55,720 bases of DNA, from positions 1 through 55,720 of the forward strand of contig JAAFGT010000045.1 in NCBI GenBank assembly GCA_010365215.1, given 5' to 3'. The notes under the pieces are model-generated. The model made no database searches, was not told the origin of the DNA, and saw only the letters and a list, made by a program, of their open reading frames with translations. Shown here one piece after another: positions 1-9,275 of this stretch (the first letter of the stretch is position 1; each line of letters starts with the position of its first letter). Both the position numbers and the translations under genes were made by a program. The DNA comes from Acidipila sp. Lineage in GTDB: Bacteria; Acidobacteriota; Terriglobia; Acidiferrales; UBA7541.

Positions 1-1
1 C

Positions 2-973
2 GCCAAAGACATCCCCGAAGCCGAACGATTTTATTTCCTGGAAGAGTGGTATCCCAAATACGGCAACCTGGTGCCGCGCGACATCGCTACGCGCGCCATC
101 CATCGCGCCGTCTATGAGCTCAAGATGGGCCTGCCCGGCCAGCCGGCCGTCTATCTCGACGTCACGCACATCCCGCGCGAGACGCTGGACCGCAAGCTCG
201 AAGGCATTCTGGAAATCTACGAAAAATTCTTAGGCGTCGATCCGCGCCTCGAGCCGATGAAGGTCTTTCCCGCCATGCACTACACCATGGGCGGAATGTG
301 GGTGGACAACGATCACCAGGCCAGCAACGTTCCGGGGATTTACGGCGCCGGCGAATGCGAATATCAGTATCACGGCGCCAACCGCCTGGGCGCCAATTCG
401 CTGCTCTCCTGCATCTACGGCGGGATGGTGGCCGGCCCCGCGGCAATTCAATACGCGCGCGGACTGGAGAATGGATGCGAAAGCATGCCCTCCACGCTTT
501 TTGATAATGAGCGCACGCGGCAAAACCTCATCAACGAAAGCCTGCTGCACCAGGAAGGCACGGAGAATCCCATCACCATCTGGCGGGAAATGGGTGACTG
601 GATGACCGAGCACGTCACCGTGTCGCGTCATAATAAAAATCTTGAGAAAACCGACCAGAAACTTCAGGAGTTGCTGGAGCGCTATAAAAAAATCAATCTG
701 GCCGATCGCTCCGCCTGGTCCAACCAGACGCTTTCTTTCTGCCGCGAGCTTTACAACATGTTGATTCTGGCGCGGGTGATTACGCTTGGCGCGCTGGAGC
801 GCAACGAATCGCGTGGCGCGCATTACAAGCCGGATTTTCCTGAACGCAACGACGCCGAGTGGCTCAAGACCACCCGCGCGAAATATGTAAACGGCCAGAT
901 CAAGCTGACCTACGAAGCGGTGGACACCTCGGCGCTGACTCCGCGCCCCCGCCGCTACGACGCGAAGGCTTAG
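2..973 (+). CDS. sdhA: Succinate dehydrogenase flavoprotein subunit, C-terminal part (5' truncated)
   Basis: This is the FAD-binding catalytic subunit of succinate dehydrogenase (complex II / TCA cycle), acting at the cytoplasmic face of the membrane. The reading frame is already open at the window edge, so the N-terminal FAD-binding part lies upstream. The visible part contains the flavoprotein signature GANRLGANSLLS (about position 385-420), which closes the FAD site, and the helical C-terminal domain ending with the typical NESRGAHYKPDFPERND segment, where Arg and His residues belong to the dicarboxylate-site neighbourhood. The next gene, sdhB, starts 26 bases after the stop, so both are surely in one operon. 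Fumarate reductase is the alternative reading, but the adjacent SdhB and TCA genes favour SDH. Identity is firm; only the 5' end is missing. Confidence 0.93.
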   Translation, partial: AKDIPEAERFYFLEEWYPKYGNLVPRDIATRAIHRAVYELKMGLPGQPAVYLDVTHIPRETLDRKLEGILEIYEKFLGVDPRLEPMKVFPAMHYTMGGMWVDNDHQASNVPGIYGAGECEYQYHGANRLGANSLLSCIYGGMVAGPAAIQYARGLENGCESMPSTLFDNERTRQNLINESLLHQEGTENPITIWREMGDWMTEHVTVSRHNKNLEKTDQKLQELLERYKKINLADRSAWSNQTLSFCRELYNMLILARVITLGALERNESRGAHYKPDFPERNDAEWLKTTRAKYVNGQIKLTYEAVDTSALTPRPRRYDAKA

Positions 974-999
974 GAGAATTTTTTCGAGGCTCTAAGACC

Positions 1000-1755
1000 A
1001 TGCCGGAAGCCGCCAAAAAAGTAATCATCCGCATCAAGCGCCAGGCCGAGCCGGGCGAAAAGTCCCGCTGGGAAGAGTTCGCGCTGGACTACCGGCCGCA
1101 CATGAACGTCATCATCTGTCTGTTGGAGATTGCCGAACATCCCGTCACGCGCGACGGCCAGTCCACCACTCCGGTTTCCTACGACGCCAACTGCCTGGAG
1201 GAAATTTGCGGCGCCTGCGCCATGCTGATCAATGGGCGCGCCCGGCAAGCCTGCTCCACGCTGATCGATTCGCTCGAACAGCCCATCCGCATTGAGCCGC
1301 TCACCAAGTTTCCGCTGGTGCGCGATCTTGTGGTGGACCGCTCCTTCATGTTCGAAAGCCTGAAGCGCGCCAAGGCCTGGATCCCCATCGACGGCACGTA
1401 CGACTTGGGCCCCGGCCCGCGCATCTCCCCCGAGACGCAGGAAAAATATTACCCGCTTTCGCGCTGCATCAGTTGCGGCAATTGCCTGGAAGTCTGCCCC
1501 CAGGTAAACGAGAACTCGGACTTCATGGGCGCCGCCATCATCAGCCAGGTGCGCCTCTTCAACGCCCACCCCACCGGCGCCATGAACGCGCACGAGCGCC
1601 TGGCCGCGATGATGGGCCCCGGCGGCGTGGCCGATTGCGCGAACGCGCAGAACTGCGTCATCGCCTGCCCCAAAATGATTCCGCTCACCGAATCCATCGC
1701 TGAGGTGAATCGCCAGGCAATTCGGCAAGCGGTTACCGGCTGGCTGTTCGGATAA
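1000..1755 (+). CDS. sdhB: Succinate dehydrogenase iron-sulfur subunit
   Basis: A 251-residue iron-sulfur subunit that passes electrons from SdhA to the quinone site. The N-terminal ferredoxin domain carries a [2Fe-2S] set (C-x4-C-x2-C in NCLEEICGACAM, then a later Cys in ARQACS). The C-terminal domain has the 4Fe-4S motif CISCGNCLEVCP and the partner motif CVIACPKMIPLTE for the 3Fe-4S/4Fe-4S clusters. The ATG at 1000 is chosen over an open frame reaching to 859 because the upstream extension would overlap sdhA by more than 100 bases, while TAGGAG at the sdhA stop serves as a weak ribosome site. Length fits the family. No sdhC/D anchor follows, so it must lie upstream of sdhA, as in the Bacillus/epsilon-type operon order C-A-B. 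Confidence 0.93.
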   Translation: MPEAAKKVIIRIKRQAEPGEKSRWEEFALDYRPHMNVIICLLEIAEHPVTRDGQSTTPVSYDANCLEEICGACAMLINGRARQACSTLIDSLEQPIRIEPLTKFPLVRDLVVDRSFMFESLKRAKAWIPIDGTYDLGPGPRISPETQEKYYPLSRCISCGNCLEVCPQVNENSDFMGAAIISQVRLFNAHPTGAMNAHERLAAMMGPGGVADCANAQNCVIACPKMIPLTESIAEVNRQAIRQAVTGWLFG

Positions 1756-1774
1756 GCGCACACGACGAGCGCGC

Positions 1775-1803
1775 TTGACCCGGCGCTGGCCTTCGCATAT
1801 AAC
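1775..1803 (+). promoter_or_regulatory. Sigma-70-type promoter for the dipeptidase gene
   Basis: TTGACC (1775-1780) and TATAAC (1798-1803) are separated by exactly 17 bases, in the 131-base gap between sdhB and the dipeptidase. Transcription would start near 1810, giving a leader of about 75 bases with a GAGGGAAGGG ribosome site just before the ATG at 1887. Good match to the consensus; not tested. Confidence 0.6.
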
Positions 1804-1886
1804 GCCAACTCCACTGTATTTCTGACTCGCCATCCCGTGTGAACCGGATCTGGATTCTGAGCGGGCCAAGGCCGTGAGGGAAGGGT

Positions 1887-3116
1887 ATGAATAAAATTTG
1901 GTTCCTAACTGCGCTGGCGCTGGTCGCGGTTACAACGTTCGGAGTCCAATTTTCTGCCACAACTTCCGCGGACGATGTGTCCGTTCGCGCCGCAGCGCTG
2001 CACAGGCGCGCCATCGTGCTCGATACGCACGCGGACACCACGCAGCGCCTGCTTACCGGGAAATGGGACATCGGCAAGCGCGACACCGAGGGCCAGCTCG
2101 ATATCCCGCGCATGCGCGAGGGCGGACTTGACGGCGTGTTCTTTTCTATCTGGATACCCGGGTCTGTCACCGGCACCGAAGCCGTTAAGCGCGCGCTCGA
2201 TCAGATTGACTCCGTGCGCGAAGCCGTGCGCCTGCACTCCAAAGATCTGGTCCTGGCCACCACCGCCGCCGACATTCGCCGCGCTAAGTCTCAGGGCAAA
2301 ATTGCCGCGCTCATGGGCGTGGAAGGCGGTCACATGATCGCCAGCGATCTGGGCGTCCTGCGCTCCTTCGCCGCGCTGGGCGTGCGCTACATGACTCTGA
2401 CCCATAGCGTAAACGATGAGTGGGCCGACTCTTCCACCGATAAGCCCGCGCACGACGGTTTGACGCCCTTCGGCAAGGACGTGGTTCGCGAAATGAACCG
2501 CCTGGGCGTGATGGTGGATATCTCCCACGTGGCCGACAAGACTTTTTATGACGCGCTGGCGGTCACCCGCGCTCCGGTGATCGCTTCGCACTCCTCCTGC
2601 CGCGCGCTGTGCAACGTGCCGCGCGATATGTCCGACGCCATGATCCGCGCCCTCGCCAAAAACGGCGGAGTCATGCAGATCAATTATTACGTCGGCTTTC
2701 TCAGCCAGGAATCCGCGGATGCCTCCAAGGCCGTCGCGGCGGAGATGAAGCCTCGCGAGGAAACCATCAAAACGAAGTGCGGCGAGGATGAAGACTGCCT
2801 GATCCGCGAGGGTCACAAGCTGCGCAACGAACTGGAAGCCGCCGGCAAGCTTCCCAAAGTCAGCTGGGAAAAAATCATCGAGCACATCGACCATGCCGTG
2901 AAAATCGGCGGGGTAGACCACGTCGGCCTGGGCTCCGATTTCGACGGCGCGGATATGCCCTCGGGCATGGAAGACGCCTCCAAGCTGCCGCGTATCACCG
3001 AAGCTCTGCTGCGCAAGGGCTACGCCGAAAAAGATATTGAGAAAATTCTGGGTGGCAATCTGCTGCGGGTGATGGCGGAAGTGGAAGCCACCGCCAAAAA
3101 AATGGGAGGAGAGTAA
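1887..3116 (+). CDS. Exported M19 (renal-type) membrane dipeptidase
   Basis: A 409-residue zinc dipeptidase of the amidohydrolase fold (peptidase family M19), predicted to cleave dipeptides in the periplasm. Residues 1-28 form a signal peptide (Lys, then a hydrophobic run, then TTSA). Metal ligands of the family are visible: the HAD in LDTHADT, the bridging Glu in GVEGGH, and the two His in DISHVADKT and IASHSSCRA. The segment HVGLGSDFDG near residue 345 is the highly conserved C-terminal signature. The start is supported by a GAGGGAAGGG ribosome site. The following cyclophilin starts 2 bases after the stop, so the two exported proteins are probably co-transcribed. Substrate cannot be told: some M19 enzymes act on D-amino-acid or cyclic dipeptides. 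Confidence 0.9.
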   Translation: MNKIWFLTALALVAVTTFGVQFSATTSADDVSVRAAALHRRAIVLDTHADTTQRLLTGKWDIGKRDTEGQLDIPRMREGGLDGVFFSIWIPGSVTGTEAVKRALDQIDSVREAVRLHSKDLVLATTAADIRRAKSQGKIAALMGVEGGHMIASDLGVLRSFAALGVRYMTLTHSVNDEWADSSTDKPAHDGLTPFGKDVVREMNRLGVMVDISHVADKTFYDALAVTRAPVIASHSSCRALCNVPRDMSDAMIRALAKNGGVMQINYYVGFLSQESADASKAVAAEMKPREETIKTKCGEDEDCLIREGHKLRNELEAAGKLPKVSWEKIIEHIDHAVKIGGVDHVGLGSDFDGADMPSGMEDASKLPRITEALLRKGYAEKDIEKILGGNLLRVMAEVEATAKKMGGE

Positions 3117-3118
3117 TC

Positions 3119-3928
3119 ATGAGTGTTGCGCACAAAGCTTCTTACCTGCTGCTGGGACTGCTGATAGCGGCCCCTGCGGCTCTCTTCGGCCAGGCCAACC
3201 CGCCGGCAAAGAAAGCTATGCCGGGCAAGTCGTCTAAGTCGCCGGCCAAGTCCGCAACCGGCTCGAGCGATCCCGCTTTGATGAATCCCGCGTCCATGAA
3301 GGGCCGCGCTCCCGACACATTCAAAGTTCATTTCAATACCACCGCTGGCCCCATCACCGTGGAAGTCACCAGGGCCTGGTCGCCGCTGGGCGCTGACCGT
3401 TTCTACAATCTTTCCCGGCATCACTTCTTCGACGGCGCCGCCTTCTTTCGCGTGGTTCCGGGATTTGTCGTTCAGTTCGGCCTCCCGGCGAATCCTAAGG
3501 TTTCTCAGGTGTGGGCCGCCGCGAATATCAAGGACGATGCGGTCACGCAAAGCAATCATCGCGGCTCGTTGACGTTCGCTACCGCCGGAGCCAACACCCG
3601 CACCACGCAGCTTTTCATCAACCTGGGCGAGAACGTTCGCCTCGACAAAATGGGCTTTTCTCCCTTCGGCACTGTGGTCGAAGGCATGGACGTGGTGGAC
3701 AAGATCTACAGCGGCTACGGCGAGAAGCCCGACCAGGATTTGATCACCAAGCAAGGGAAAGCCTATCTCGATAAGAATTTCCCTAAACTGGACAGGATCG
3801 TTTCGGCCACCGTCGAGGGAGGCCCGGCACCGGCAGCCCCCGCGAAAGCGCCAGCCAAATCACCGGCGAAGAAATCACCGGCGAAGAAATCACCGGCGAA
3901 AAAAACTCCTGCAAATCCCACTCCCTAA
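3119..3928 (+). CDS. Exported cyclophilin-type peptidyl-prolyl isomerase with a basic SPAKK-repeat tail
   Basis: A 269-residue cyclophilin. Residues 1-25 are a signal peptide ending near LFGQA. A Lys/Ser/Pro linker follows (about 26-60), then the isomerase domain with FFDGAAFFRVVPGFVVQFG and TTQLFINLGENVRLD, the bacterial PpiA/B signatures containing the active-site Arg, Phe and Gln. The last 40 residues are low-complexity, with three in-frame copies of KSPAK encoded by a perfect 15-base tandem repeat (3857-3901). This resembles the SPKK/AKP motifs of histone H1 tails, but in an exported protein it more likely contacts the cell wall or membrane, or is simply a disordered linker. Folding of periplasmic proteins is the expected role. 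It follows the dipeptidase by 2 bases (GGAGAG ribosome site inside the upstream gene end). Confidence 0.88.
   Translation: MSVAHKASYLLLGLLIAAPAALFGQANPPAKKAMPGKSSKSPAKSATGSSDPALMNPASMKGRAPDTFKVHFNTTAGPITVEVTRAWSPLGADRFYNLSRHHFFDGAAFFRVVPGFVVQFGLPANPKVSQVWAAANIKDDAVTQSNHRGSLTFATAGANTRTTQLFINLGENVRLDKMGFSPFGTVVEGMDVVDKIYSGYGEKPDQDLITKQGKAYLDKNFPKLDRIVSATVEGGPAPAAPAKAPAKSPAKKSPAKKSPAKKTPANPTP
3857..3901 (+). repeat. Three tandem 15-base repeats inside the cyclophilin tail
   Basis: The unit AAATCACCGGCGAAG occurs at 3857-3871, 3872-3886 and 3887-3901 (last base A). Because the period is 15, each unit adds five residues (K-S-P-A-K) without shifting the frame. Such perfect identity implies recent expansion and potential for copy-number change. 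Confidence 0.9.
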
Positions 3929-3954
3929 GATCTGTTGCCATACCGTTTTTAGTT

Positions 3955-4003
3955 GTCATCCCGAGCGCTCTCTGCCTCGAAGGGAGCGCAGCGAGGGATC
4001 TGT
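3955..4003. repeat. Dispersed intergenic hairpin repeat, copy 1 (expanded loop)
   Basis: Starts GTCATCCCGAGCGCTC and ends GGAGCGCAGCGAGGGATCTG. The outer arms ATCCC/GGGAT and inner arms GCGCTC/GAGCGC can pair, giving a long hairpin just after the cyclophilin stop. It is a variant of the elements at 14855, 20381 and 21264. It could act as a terminator or a mobile REP-like unit. Confidence 0.7.
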
Positions 4004-4072
4004 TCTCAGCACTTTGATACAATCGCAAGGTCTGGCAGTTTTTAATCGAATACTTTAAACAAGGAAGGACTC

Positions 4073-4645
4073 ATGGCAACCAGCACTCGCGAACCCGGTC
4101 TCTACCTCACTTTCGAAACCACGATGGGGAATCTCACCTGCAAGCTCTTCGAAAAAGAGGCGCCGCTCACCGTGCGCACCATCGTCGGGCTGGCCACCGG
4201 CAAAGGCTCGTGGATCGATCCGCGCACCAACCAGCAGGCCACGGGGAAAAAATATTACGACGGCCTCACGTTTCACCGCGTCATCCCTGAATTTATGATC
4301 CAGGGCGGATGCCCGCTGGGCACCGGCACCGGCAGCCCCGCCGGCCCGGGTTTTCCCTTCAAGGACGAATTCTCGCCGAATCTGAAATTCGACGTGCCCG
4401 GCCGCCTGGCCATGGCCAATTCCGGCCCCGGCAGCAACGGCAGCCAGTTCTTCATCACCGAAGTTCCCACGCCGCACCTCACCAACAAGCACACTATTTT
4501 CGGCCAGTGCGAAAACCTTGATCTGGTAAAGACCATCGGCCACGTCCCCGCAGGCGCAGGCAACAAGCCTCGCACCCCAGTGGTAATCAACCGCGTCACG
4601 GTAGAGCGCGTCGGCCCCACCCCCGCCAATCCGCCAGAGGGCTAG
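4073..4645 (+). CDS. Cytoplasmic cyclophilin-type peptidyl-prolyl isomerase
   Basis: A 190-residue single-domain cyclophilin without a signal peptide, predicted to catalyse cis-trans isomerisation of X-Pro bonds in the cytoplasm. Family motifs are FHRVIPEFMIQGG (active-site Arg and Phe/Gln), SGPGSNGSQFFIT and the HTIFGQC turn. It begins with an excellent ribosome site AAGGAAGG (4061-4068), four bases before the ATG. It lies 144 bases after the exported cyclophilin, separated by a hairpin repeat, so it probably has its own promoter; TACAAT at 4018-4023 is a possible -10 but I see no good -35. The domain is closer to the PpiB type than its neighbour is, so the pair is not an obvious recent duplication. 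Confidence 0.92.
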   Translation: MATSTREPGLYLTFETTMGNLTCKLFEKEAPLTVRTIVGLATGKGSWIDPRTNQQATGKKYYDGLTFHRVIPEFMIQGGCPLGTGTGSPAGPGFPFKDEFSPNLKFDVPGRLAMANSGPGSNGSQFFITEVPTPHLTNKHTIFGQCENLDLVKTIGHVPAGAGNKPRTPVVINRVTVERVGPTPANPPEG

Positions 4646-4772
4646 GCAAGGCGAGCGGCTCTGAATTTTAAGCATGGAGGAACCCGATCCCGGGTGGAGT
4701 TTTAAGAACAGACGCGAAGAACCTGATTGAAGAGCGGAGTTTGCACGGGAGTGATAGCCGCAGGGGTTGGCG

Positions 4773-5714
4773 CTACACTCCCAAAACCGTCACCAGTTCG
4801 CGCACCGATGCGGATGACTTGTCCAGGGCGGACTTCTCTTCGGCGGTCAGCTTGATCTCAATAATCTGCTCGATACCCCCGGCGCCAAGCTTGCACGGCA
4901 CGCCGACGAAAAGGCCCTTCACGCCATATTCGCCTTCGAGATAGGCGGCGCACGGCAGAATCTTTTTCTTATCTTTTAGAATCGCCTTCACCATTTCCAC
5001 TACCGCCGCCGACGGCGCGTAATACGCCGACCCGGTCTTCAGCAGGTTGACGATCTCCGCTCCACCCTTGCGCGTTCTCTCCACGATGGCGTCGATTTTT
5101 TCTTTGGGCAGCAGGTCGGGGAGGGGAATTCCCGCCACTGTCGAATATCGGGGCAGCGGCACCATGTCGTCGCCATGCCCGCCCAGCACGAAGGAATGCA
5201 CGTTCTCCACCGAAACGCCCAGCTCTGCCGCCACAAAACTGCTCATGCGCGCCGAGTCCAGCACGCCCGCCATTCCGATCACGCGATTCTTGGGCAGCTT
5301 GCTCAGCTTGAACGCGGCCTGCGCCATGGCGTCCAGCGGATTGGTGACTACAATTAAAACGGCCTGGGGTGAATGTTTCACCACCTGCTCCACGACCTGC
5401 TTCATCACGTCGTAATTCGCGCGCAGCAGATCGTCGCGGCTCATTCCCGGCTTGCGCGGAAATCCCGCGGTAATCACTACCACGTCGCTGCCCGCCGTCG
5501 CGCTGTAGTCGCCCGCGGCCGTGGAAATTCCCGTGGCGCGCGCATCCACTCCGCTGATCGGCGCCGACTCCAGCATGTCCAGCGCTTTCCCCGCCGGCAC
5601 ACCCTCCAATACATCGGTCAGCACCACATCGGCCAACTCCGCGTCCACGATGCGCTGCGCCGTCGTCGATCCCACAAATCCGCCGCCCACCACCGTCACT
5701 TTCTTGCGCATCAA
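4773..5714 (-). CDS. mdh: Malate dehydrogenase (LDH-like, NAD)
   Basis: A 313-residue enzyme that oxidises malate to oxaloacetate in the TCA cycle. The N-terminal Rossmann motif [11 protein letters not shown] is followed by an acidic residue at the end of the second strand (VLTDV), which favours NAD. The mobile loop [14 protein letters not shown] carries substrate Arg residues, VLDSAR holds the catalytic Asp and third Arg, and [10 protein letters not shown] contains the catalytic His. An Arg rather than Gln at loop position 102-equivalent supports malate over lactate specificity. It sits 87 bases downstream of icd on the same strand, so icd-mdh is likely one operon. Length and motifs are fully typical. 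Confidence 0.95.
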   Translation of the reverse strand: MMRKKVTVVGGGFVGSTTAQRIVDAELADVVLTDVLEGVPAGKALDMLESAPISGVDARATGISTAAGDYSATAGSDVVVITAGFPRKPGMSRDDLLRANYDVMKQVVEQVVKHSPQAVLIVVTNPLDAMAQAAFKLSKLPKNRVIGMAGVLDSARMSSFVAAELGVSVENVHSFVLGGHGDDMVPLPRYSTVAGIPLPDLLPKEKIDAIVERTRKGGAEIVNLLKTGSAYYAPSAAVVEMVKAILKDKKKILPCAAYLEGEYGVKGLFVGVPCKLGAGGIEQIIEIKLTAEEKSALDKSSASVRELVTVLGV

Positions 5715-5801
5715 TTCACTCCTCTCCCGGTCTCCAAGTGAATCCGTACTCTCGCCGTATCGTCGGACCGGCGCGACGGCATTCGAGGCCCAGCCACAAT
5801 C

Positions 5802-7223
5802 CTAATCCGCCGCCACCGCCGCTTCCATGTTTCCCACAATCGCCTCGGCAAACTCCGAGGTGCGCAATTTCGTAGCGCCTTCCATCAGCCTCTCCAGGTC
5901 GTAGGTTACACGCTTCTGCTGGATGGTCCGCGCAATCCCGTTTTCAATCAGCCGCGCCGCTTCGCCCCAGCCAATGAAATCAAACATCATGGCCCCCGAT
6001 AGCATCACCGAGCTGGGATTGATCACATCTTTATCCGCGTATTTTGGCGCTGTGCCATGAGTCGCCTCGAACACGCCAAACCCGTCGCCGATGTTTGCTC
6101 CCGGCGCGATCCCCAGCCCGCCCACCTGCGCTGCGCACGCGTCCGACAAATAATCGCCATTCAAGTTCGGGGCGGCCAGCACTTCGTACTCATCCGCGCG
6201 CGTGAGCACCTGCTGAAACACCGAGTCGGCGATGCGGTCGTTCACCATTACTTTATTTTTCCACTGGCCTTTCCCGTGCGTCGAGGAGATGGCTCCCAGC
6301 ACCTGCTTTACCTCGGCGTGGATTGCCCGGCGCGCATCTTCGGCCAGGTGCTCGATGCCCGGCTCGATCATCGCCGCATTCTGTTCTGCAGTCAGCGCGG
6401 CGTTGCGGTCCTGATTATCCAGGATCCAGCTCTCCCTCTCGGTGACCACCGCGCCGCGAAATTCCTCGCGCGCCACTTCGTATCCCCAATCGCGGAAAGC
6501 GCCCTCCGTGAATTTCATGATGTTGCCTTTATGCACCAGCGTAACTTTGTGTCTGTTGTGATCGAGCGCGTACTGAATCGCCCGCCGCACCAGCCGCTTC
6601 GTACCCGTCGGCGACATCGGCTTGATGCCCACCCCAGAGTCCCAGCGAATCTGCTTGGGTCCGCCCTTGAGCATGTCTTTGTTCAGGAACTCCAACAGCT
6701 TCGCCGCTTCTGCCGAGCCCGACTTCCATTCGATTCCCGCGTATACGTCCTCTGTATTCTCGCGATAAATCACCACATTCATCAGCTCGGGATGCATCAC
6801 CGGCGAAGGCACACCCGCAAAATAGCGCACCGGGCGGACGCAGGCGTATAGATCCAACAACTGTCGCAGCGCCACATTCAGCGAGCGAATTCCGCCGCCC
6901 ACCGGCGTAGTCAGCGGTCCTTTAATAGCCACGCGAAAATCGCGAATGGCTTCTACTGTGTCGTCGGGCAGCCACTCTTTGAATTTGCGAAATGCATTTT
7001 CTCCCGCAGCCACTTCCAGCCAGGCAATGCCGCGCTTTCGTGCATACGCTTTGGACACCGCCGCGTCGAACACGCGCCGCGACGCCTTCCAAATGTCGCG
7101 CCCGGTGCCGTCGCCCTCGATGAACGGGATGATGGGACGGTCCGGCACGTTGAATTTTCCGTTGGCATATTCAATGCGCTTACCGTCGGCGGGAACGCTG
7201 ACTCCGTTATAAGACGCTTTCAT
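5802..7223 (-). CDS. icd: NADP-dependent isocitrate dehydrogenase
   Basis: A 473-residue dimeric isocitrate dehydrogenase of the Escherichia coli type, converting isocitrate to 2-oxoglutarate. The substrate segment [16 protein letters not shown] contains the Ser, Asn and Arg residues that bind isocitrate, and this Ser is the site that AceK phosphorylates in enterics. [15 protein letters not shown] carries the Lys-Tyr pair typical of NADP specificity. Metal-binding Asp residues lie in the [17 protein letters not shown] region. The protein is longer than E. coli Icd (416), with an insertion of about 45 residues around [20 protein letters not shown], seen in other members of the family. AAGGAGAAG about 8 bases ahead of the ATG is a strong ribosome site. 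Upstream lies a 253-base divergent region that should hold its promoter. Confidence 0.95.
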   Translation of the reverse strand: MKASYNGVSVPADGKRIEYANGKFNVPDRPIIPFIEGDGTGRDIWKASRRVFDAAVSKAYARKRGIAWLEVAAGENAFRKFKEWLPDDTVEAIRDFRVAIKGPLTTPVGGGIRSLNVALRQLLDLYACVRPVRYFAGVPSPVMHPELMNVVIYRENTEDVYAGIEWKSGSAEAAKLLEFLNKDMLKGGPKQIRWDSGVGIKPMSPTGTKRLVRRAIQYALDHNRHKVTLVHKGNIMKFTEGAFRDWGYEVAREEFRGAVVTERESWILDNQDRNAALTAEQNAAMIEPGIEHLAEDARRAIHAEVKQVLGAISSTHGKGQWKNKVMVNDRIADSVFQQVLTRADEYEVLAAPNLNGDYLSDACAAQVGGLGIAPGANIGDGFGVFEATHGTAPKYADKDVINPSSVMLSGAMMFDFIGWGEAARLIENGIARTIQQKRVTYDLERLMEGATKLRTSEFAEAIVGNMEAAVAAD

Positions 7224-7476
7224 GGCTCAAACTTCTCCTTGGCCCGGGTGCTCACGCTCTGGCCGGCAGCTGAAGTCGCTGGGCACAGCAAGAGCGCGCT
7301 TCTTTCTTCAGAGCAGAAAACGATAACACATCCTCTTCCCTCCATCGGCCAGTTTATCGCCCGCAGGCCCGCACTGGCGCACGAACTCCATGCCCGGACT
7401 CCTGCACGAATAGTTTGCACAGGAACAATGCGCGTGAGACTGTAGCCTCTCCGGGCTCGTTTAAGGACGGTCAAGC

Positions 7477-7923
7477 TTGTTCAGGACCCCATACTTGATC
7501 CTGCTGCTGCACGCGGCCGCTACGCTTGCGCTCGCCGGGATCATTTGGTTCGTGCAGATTGTCCACTATCCGCTTTTCCCTCGGCTGCAACCGGGAGCCT
7601 TCCCAAGTTTTCACGCAGAAAGCCTGCGCAGGACGAGCTGGCTGGTGGTGCCGCTGTTCGCAACCGAAGCAGTCACCGCCATCTTCCTCCTATGGCGCCG
7701 GCCCTCCGGTTTACCGCTGTCTCTGGCTGTGGCCGGTCTGAGTCTGGTCCTGGTCAACTGGATATCGACGCTATTCTTGCAGATGCCGCGTCACCGTGCG
7801 TTGAGCAAAGGATTCAACCATTACGTTTATCGCGAGCTGGTGGCCACAAATTGGATCCGCACCTTCACTTCCACCGCGCGATGCGCCGTCGTGCTGTGGA
7901 TGATCTCCATGAGCGTAAACTAG
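7477..7923 (+). CDS. Small four-helix membrane protein, unknown function
   Basis: A 148-residue protein with four predicted membrane helices (about 5-25, 53-73, 80-102 and 128-146). I do not recognise a named family; the conserved-looking motifs are QIVHYPLF after helix 1 and the MPRHRALSKGF stretch before helix 4, a layout shared with small DUF1772-like integral membrane proteins. The start is a TTG with AAGGA 9 bases upstream (7463-7467). It lies between the divergent icd gene and hemW, 105 bases from the latter. It could be a small transporter-like or redox-partner membrane protein, but nothing in the sequence decides this. Confidence 0.7.
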   Translation: MFRTPYLILLLHAAATLALAGIIWFVQIVHYPLFPRLQPGAFPSFHAESLRRTSWLVVPLFATEAVTAIFLLWRRPSGLPLSLAVAGLSLVLVNWISTLFLQMPRHRALSKGFNHYVYRELVATNWIRTFTSTARCAVVLWMISMSVN

Positions 7924-8011
7924 GTAACCGCCGGCCAGATGCCCGTTCACGAATCGCGTCCGCCTGCGTCCGCGCGCACCCGGCAATGCTCGAATCGGAC
8001 TGGAACTGGGC

Positions 8012-8017
8012 TAGAAT
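8012..8017 (+). promoter_or_regulatory. Candidate -10 box for a leaderless hemW transcript
   Basis: TAGAAT lies 10 bases before the hemW ATG, and no Shine-Dalgarno is present in between. The -35 region is weak. The same arrangement recurs at five other genes in the window. Confidence 0.4.
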
Positions 8018-8027
8018 TGGTCCTGCC

Positions 8028-9212
8028 ATGAATCTCGGAATCTACATTCAGTTGCCTTTCTGCCAGTCGAAGTGCACCTATTGCAACTTCCACACCGGCG
8101 TTTTCCCGGAATCGCTGCAGCACCCTTACGTTTCGGCGCTTTGCCGCGAAATCAGCGGGCATCGGTCCTTTTACGCCGCCGCAGGCATCGCCGCCCCCGT
8201 CGGCGTCATGGACGGGAATTGCTGGGCACATCTCACCGTAGACACGGTGTATCTGGGAGGCGGGACCCCAAGCCTGCTGCCGGCATCTTCCCTCGCAGCG
8301 ATCATGGACGCGCTGCGCGGCGGTTTCCATTGCGCCATCGACGAGGCCACTCTCGAAGCGGATCCGGAAACAGTCACACCGCAAAAGGCAGCAGCATGGC
8401 GCGAAGCAGGGTTCACGCGCATCAGCCTCGGCGCGCAATCTTTCCAGGACAAGGAGTTGGCTGCCACCGGCCGCCAGCATCGCCGCGCCGATACCTATCG
8501 CGCCGTTGATCTGCTGCGCGCCGCAGGGTTCCCGCAGTTGAGTCTCGATCTGATTCTCGGCTTGCCGCACCAGACCGCTGAAACTTTCCAAGACTCGCTC
8601 AGCCGCCTTCTCGATCTGCGTCCGCAGCATATCTCCCTCTACATGCTGGAGGTGGACGGGAACAGCCGCCTGGGACGTGAAGTGATTCAAGGCGGCGAGC
8701 GTTACGGCGCCGCAGCGGTCCCCAGTGAAGACCTCGTGGCCGATTGGTTCGACCATGCTTGCGAGCGCCTCGCCGCCGCGGGCTACGAGCATTACGAAAT
8801 TTCCAACTGGGCATTGCCGGGCTGCCGCGCCCTGCACAATTCAAAATACTGGAATCGTGCGCCCTATCTCGGCATGGGCGCCGGCGCGCACTCCTTCAAC
8901 GGCATCGAGCGTTGGGCCAACGCGCATGACCCGGCGGCCTACGCCGCGGCAATCACCGCAGGAGCGCTGCCCATTGAACAGCGCTCCAGCGTCACCCGCG
9001 AGCAGGCTCTGGAGGAAGAAATCTTCCTCGGCCTGCGCCTGCTCGACGGAATCGACCTGTCCCGCATCGAGGCCGAATACGGTGTCAACTTTCGCGACCG
9101 GCTGCCGCGCCTGCTCGAAGCCGGTGCCATAGAATTGACTGGCCGTATCCTGCGTCTAGCTCCCGCCCGCCTGGCAGCCTCCAACGAAGTCATGGCCGAG
9201 CTTCTTACGTAA
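8028..9212 (+). CDS. hemW: HemW-like radical SAM protein (coproporphyrinogen III oxidase family)
   Basis: A 394-residue radical SAM enzyme. The cluster motif CxxxCxxC appears as CQSKCTYC at residues 14-21, and YLGGGTPSLLP is the GGGTP motif that binds S-adenosylmethionine. The Cys after the cluster is replaced by CNF as in the HemW/HemN family. HemW proteins are haem chaperones that insert haem into respiratory enzymes rather than true oxidases; the short N-terminus, without the HemN extension, supports HemW. The frame is open from 7545, but the protein family starts at MNLGIYIQLPFC, so the ATG at 8028 is chosen. A haem-related role fits the cytochrome c maturation genes elsewhere in the window, but the two loci are 43 kb apart. 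Confidence 0.85.
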   Translation: MNLGIYIQLPFCQSKCTYCNFHTGVFPESLQHPYVSALCREISGHRSFYAAAGIAAPVGVMDGNCWAHLTVDTVYLGGGTPSLLPASSLAAIMDALRGGFHCAIDEATLEADPETVTPQKAAAWREAGFTRISLGAQSFQDKELAATGRQHRRADTYRAVDLLRAAGFPQLSLDLILGLPHQTAETFQDSLSRLLDLRPQHISLYMLEVDGNSRLGREVIQGGERYGAAAVPSEDLVADWFDHACERLAAAGYEHYEISNWALPGCRALHNSKYWNRAPYLGMGAGAHSFNGIERWANAHDPAAYAAAITAGALPIEQRSSVTREQALEEEIFLGLRLLDGIDLSRIEAEYGVNFRDRLPRLLEAGAIELTGRILRLAPARLAASNEVMAELLT

Positions 9213-9275
9213 AATCTCGGCCCCTGATATCCTCAATTACGCGGGGCCTCCCCCGCGCACCAATCCGAGGACACG

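Noticed and set aside
4675-4731. An 18-codon ATG frame after the second cyclophilin, starting beside GGAGG
   Set aside because: Short and without a ribosome site ahead of the ATG (the GGAGG is inside it), and composition is unremarkable.
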